Source: Acidiferrimicrobium sp. IK
GTDB taxonomy: Bacteria > Actinomycetota > Acidimicrobiia > Acidimicrobiales > Palsa-688
Length of the DNA stretch: 64,000 bases
NCBI RefSeq assembly: GCF_025499425.1
Contig: NZ_JAIMCB010000002.1
Coordinates: 310,001 to 374,000, forward strand
Direction: 5' to 3'
Shown here: one piece after another, positions 62,320 through 64,000 of the stretch
Position numbering within the stretch: position 1 is the first letter of the stretch
How the letters are laid out: the number at the start of each line of letters is the position of its first letter
Program-made: the position numbers and the translations under genes
The notes under the pieces: model-generated
What the model saw: the letters and a program-made list of their open reading frames with translations, nothing else
Told to the model about the DNA's origin: nothing
Database searches by the model: none

Positions 62320-63747
62320 TCAGTACGCCTTGGCCACCACTGCTCGCAAGCCCGGCTCGGGCGTCCCGCCGTCGTCGGGGGCGGCGTCGGTGGCCAGCGA
62401 ACCGTCCGGCCGTTGGAGGCAGCGGACGCTCAGCCCGCTGGCCGCCAGGGTGGCCTCCCCCGACGCGCCGACCAGCTCCCAGGGAACCACCGCGAACCCG
62501 TCCTCGGCGGCGGCGGGGACGTCTTCGATGGAGGCGACGACCGTGGTCCGGGCTTCTCGCTGCGCCAGCGCGGACGACAGCAGATCGGCTTGGGCCGACA
62601 CCAGGTCTGCGGCCACTTCGGAGGCGACGCCAGCGAGGGGAACCGCCCGCTTGGTCCCGTTGTCTCTCCGGACCAGGGTCACGTTGCCCTCCGCGAGGTC
62701 GCGGGGCCCGACCTCGACGCGCACCGGGACGCCCTTCAGCTCCCAGTCGACCGCCCGGCGCCCGAACGACACGTCGGTGCGGGCGTCGAGGCGTACCCGG
62801 TGGCCGCCGGCGCGCAGCTCCGCCACCAGCGCGTCGGCTGCGGCGCGGACCGCTTCGTCGTCGCGGATGACCAAGACGATCACCTCGACTGGGGCGAGGG
62901 CCGGGGGGAGGCGCAGGCCGCGGTCGTCGCCGTGGGCCATGATCAGCGCGCCGATCATGCGGGTCGACGCGCCCCACGACGTCTGCCACGCGTACTGCTG
63001 CGCGCCGGTCTCATCGGAGAACTGGATCCCGAACGCCTTGGCGAAGTTCTGCCCCAGCTCGTGGCTGGTGCCCATCTGCAGGGCCTTCCCGTCGCCCATC
63101 ATCCCCTCGCAGGTCCACGTCTGGGTGGCGCCGGCGAAGCGCTCCCGGGCGGTCTTGTGGCCGATCAGGACAGGGATGGCGAGGACGTCGACCATGGTCT
63201 GCAGGTAGACGTCGTTGAGGATCTGGAGGGCGTAGGCCCTGGCGTCGGCCTCTGTGGCGTGCGCGGTGTGGCCTTCTTGCCACAAGAACTCGGAGGTCCG
63301 CAGGAACAGGCGGGGGCGCAGCTCCCAGCGAACCACGTTGGCCCACTGGTTGACGAGGAGGGGCAGGTCCCGGTAGCTCTGCACCCATTTGGCGATGAAG
63401 CTGTTGATGACGGTCTCGGAGGTCGGGCGGACCACGACCGGCTCCTCGAGTTGCTTGCCGCCGCCGTGGGTGACGACCGCCAGCTCGGGGCTGAACCCCT
63501 CGACGTGCTCGGCTTCGCGCTGCAGGTACGACTGGGGGATGAACAGCGGGAAATAGGCGTTCTCGGCGCCGGCGTCTTTGATCCGCCGGTCCATCTCGGC
63601 CTGCAAGCGCTCCCAGATCGCGTAACCCCACGGCCGGATGACCATCGTGCCCCGCACCGGGCCGTTGTCGGCCAGTTCGGCGCGGGCGATGACGTCTTGG
63701 TACCAGCGGGGGAAGTCCGTGGCGCGTGGGGTGAGCGGCGAGGCCAT
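62320..63747 (-). CDS. proS: Prolyl-tRNA synthetase, archaeal/eukaryote-like type
   Basis: 475 residues. Class II motifs: motif 1 in FPRWYQDVIARAEL and VRGTMVIRPWG, motif 2 WELRPRLFLRTSEFLWQEGHTAH (in part), motif 3 TSWGASTRMIGALIM. It lacks the bacterial editing insertion and ends in Tyr (AVVAKAY), both features of the archaeal/eukaryote-like ProRS. ATG at 63747. Confidence 0.94.
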   Translation of the reverse strand: MASPLTPRATDFPRWYQDVIARAELADNGPVRGTMVIRPWGYAIWERLQAEMDRRIKDAGAENAYFPLFIPQSYLQREAEHVEGFSPELAVVTHGGGKQLEEPVVVRPTSETVINSFIAKWVQSYRDLPLLVNQWANVVRWELRPRLFLRTSEFLWQEGHTAHATEADARAYALQILNDVYLQTMVDVLAIPVLIGHKTARERFAGATQTWTCEGMMGDGKALQMGTSHELGQNFAKAFGIQFSDETGAQQYAWQTSWGASTRMIGALIMAHGDDRGLRLPPALAPVEVIVLVIRDDEAVRAAADALVAELRAGGHRVRLDARTDVSFGRRAVDWELKGVPVRVEVGPRDLAEGNVTLVRRDNGTKRAVPLAGVASEVAADLVSAQADLLSSALAQREARTTVVASIEDVPAAAEDGFAVVPWELVGASGEATLAASGLSVRCLQRPDGSLATDAAPDDGGTPEPGLRAVVAKAY

Positions 63748-63805
63748 GGCCTGAGAAGCTACAGCGGTTGGGAAAACGGGCGCCGCGGCGCCCCGCCGGG
63801 CCGGC

Positions 63806-64000
63806 TCAAAAGCCGGTGCCCGAGAACGGCCCCGGCACCGTCGCGAACAGTCGGTCGGCAACGGCGGCGGCGCCGGCCCGCTCCTCGTCCAGCCGCCCCG
63901 CGGCGGCCAGGGTGGTGGCGTTGACGCCTCCCAGGTACAGGGCCCCCAGCTCGGCGAGCCCGAGGCGCACGTCGGTGGCGTCGCCGGGGCCGGCCTGGGT
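63806..64000 (-). CDS. C-terminus of an Eis-like GNAT/SCP2 acetyltransferase
   Basis: 64 residues ending at TGA (63806-63808), continuing beyond the window. VRLGLAELGALYLGGVNA, then TTLAAAGRLDEER, then VADRLF and SGTGF at the end, match the sterol-carrier-like C-terminal domain of Eis proteins, whose C-terminal carboxylate is catalytically important. Catalytic GNAT part is out of view. Confidence 0.7.
   Translation of the reverse strand, partial: TQAGPGDATDVRLGLAELGALYLGGVNATTLAAAGRLDEERAGAAAVADRLFATVPGPFSGTGF

Noticed and set aside
1-64000. tRNA, rRNA or riboswitch genes
   Set aside because: I looked in the intergenic gaps for TPsiC-like words and conserved structured leaders and saw none; a covariance-model scan would be needed to exclude them.

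Overview
The window is high-GC DNA (roughly 70% G+C), densely packed, with frequent GTG starts and many 4-bp stop/start overlaps. Gene order is the classic actinobacterial backbone (rimP-nusA-ylxR-infB-ylxP-rbfA-truB-ribF, rpsO-pnp-M16-dapB, dapA-rnj-ftsK, rimO-pgsA-cinA, recA, miaB-miaA-dapF-hflX, lexA/nrdR, mraZ-rsmH-ftsL-ftsI). Actinobacterial-type SOS boxes, the MoxR-DUF58-transglutaminase operon and a DUF3040 membrane protein agree. A lineage outside the best-studied Actinomycetia, such as Acidimicrobiia, is plausible (inference), because the ProRS is the archaeal/eukaryote-like type, DapD is of E. coli-type length, SpoVS is present, and neither recX nor rny is found next to recA.

Layout. 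1-2.8 kb: start of the division/cell-wall cluster (mraZ, rsmH, ftsL, ftsI, leftward) with a GTGG-repeat operator-promoter. 3.2-6.9 kb: an SDR, a LipM/LplA-like protein, an HNH endonuclease, a small unknown and a ROK kinase. 7.0-11.6 kb: moxR-DUF58-tgpA-like operon (rightward). 11.7-18.7 kb: DUF3040 protein, dinB, PIG-L deacetylase, class III cyclase, inositol monophosphatase, a predicted PPi-dependent phosphofructokinase, nrdR. 18.8-20.1 kb: LysM protein divergent from lexA over four LexA boxes. 20.2-27.6 kb: dapE, dapD, an LLM oxidoreductase, dapC, hflX, dapF, miaA. 27.6-31.6 kb: miaB, a FlgN-like protein, spoVS, recA. 31.8-36.9 kb: ACT-domain protein, cinA, pgsA, rimO, a 50-residue zinc ribbon, thrB. 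36.9-42.1 kb: ftsK, rnj, dapA. 42.2-46.3 kb: R2-like diiron protein, two-gene ABC importer, dapB. 46.3-50.6 kb: M16 peptidase, pnp, rpsO. 50.8-53.0 kb: arfB-like and ggt on the opposite strand. 53.5-63.7 kb: ribF, truB, rbfA, ylxP, infB, ylxR, nusA, rimP, proS. The right edge holds the end of an Eis-like acetyltransferase gene.

How it works together. Six genes of the succinylase route to meso-diaminopimelate (dapA, B, D, C, E, F) are here, beside division and wall genes (ftsI, ftsL, ftsK, mraZ, LysM protein). lexA, recA, dinB and the LysM protein form an SOS/division-checkpoint group. The translation genes (rimP to rpsO, miaA/B, rimO, arfB, proS) and RNA turnover genes (pnp, rnj) form the other main theme.

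No phage, CRISPR array, insertion sequence, rRNA or tRNA was seen. The most unusual signals are short tandem duplications at gene ends, some copying the stop codon, present in four of six convergent junctions; a 22-bp inverted repeat that would sequester the rsmH start; two genes lacking any ATG/GTG/TTG start (miaA, ylxR); and a spoVS gene between recA and miaB.
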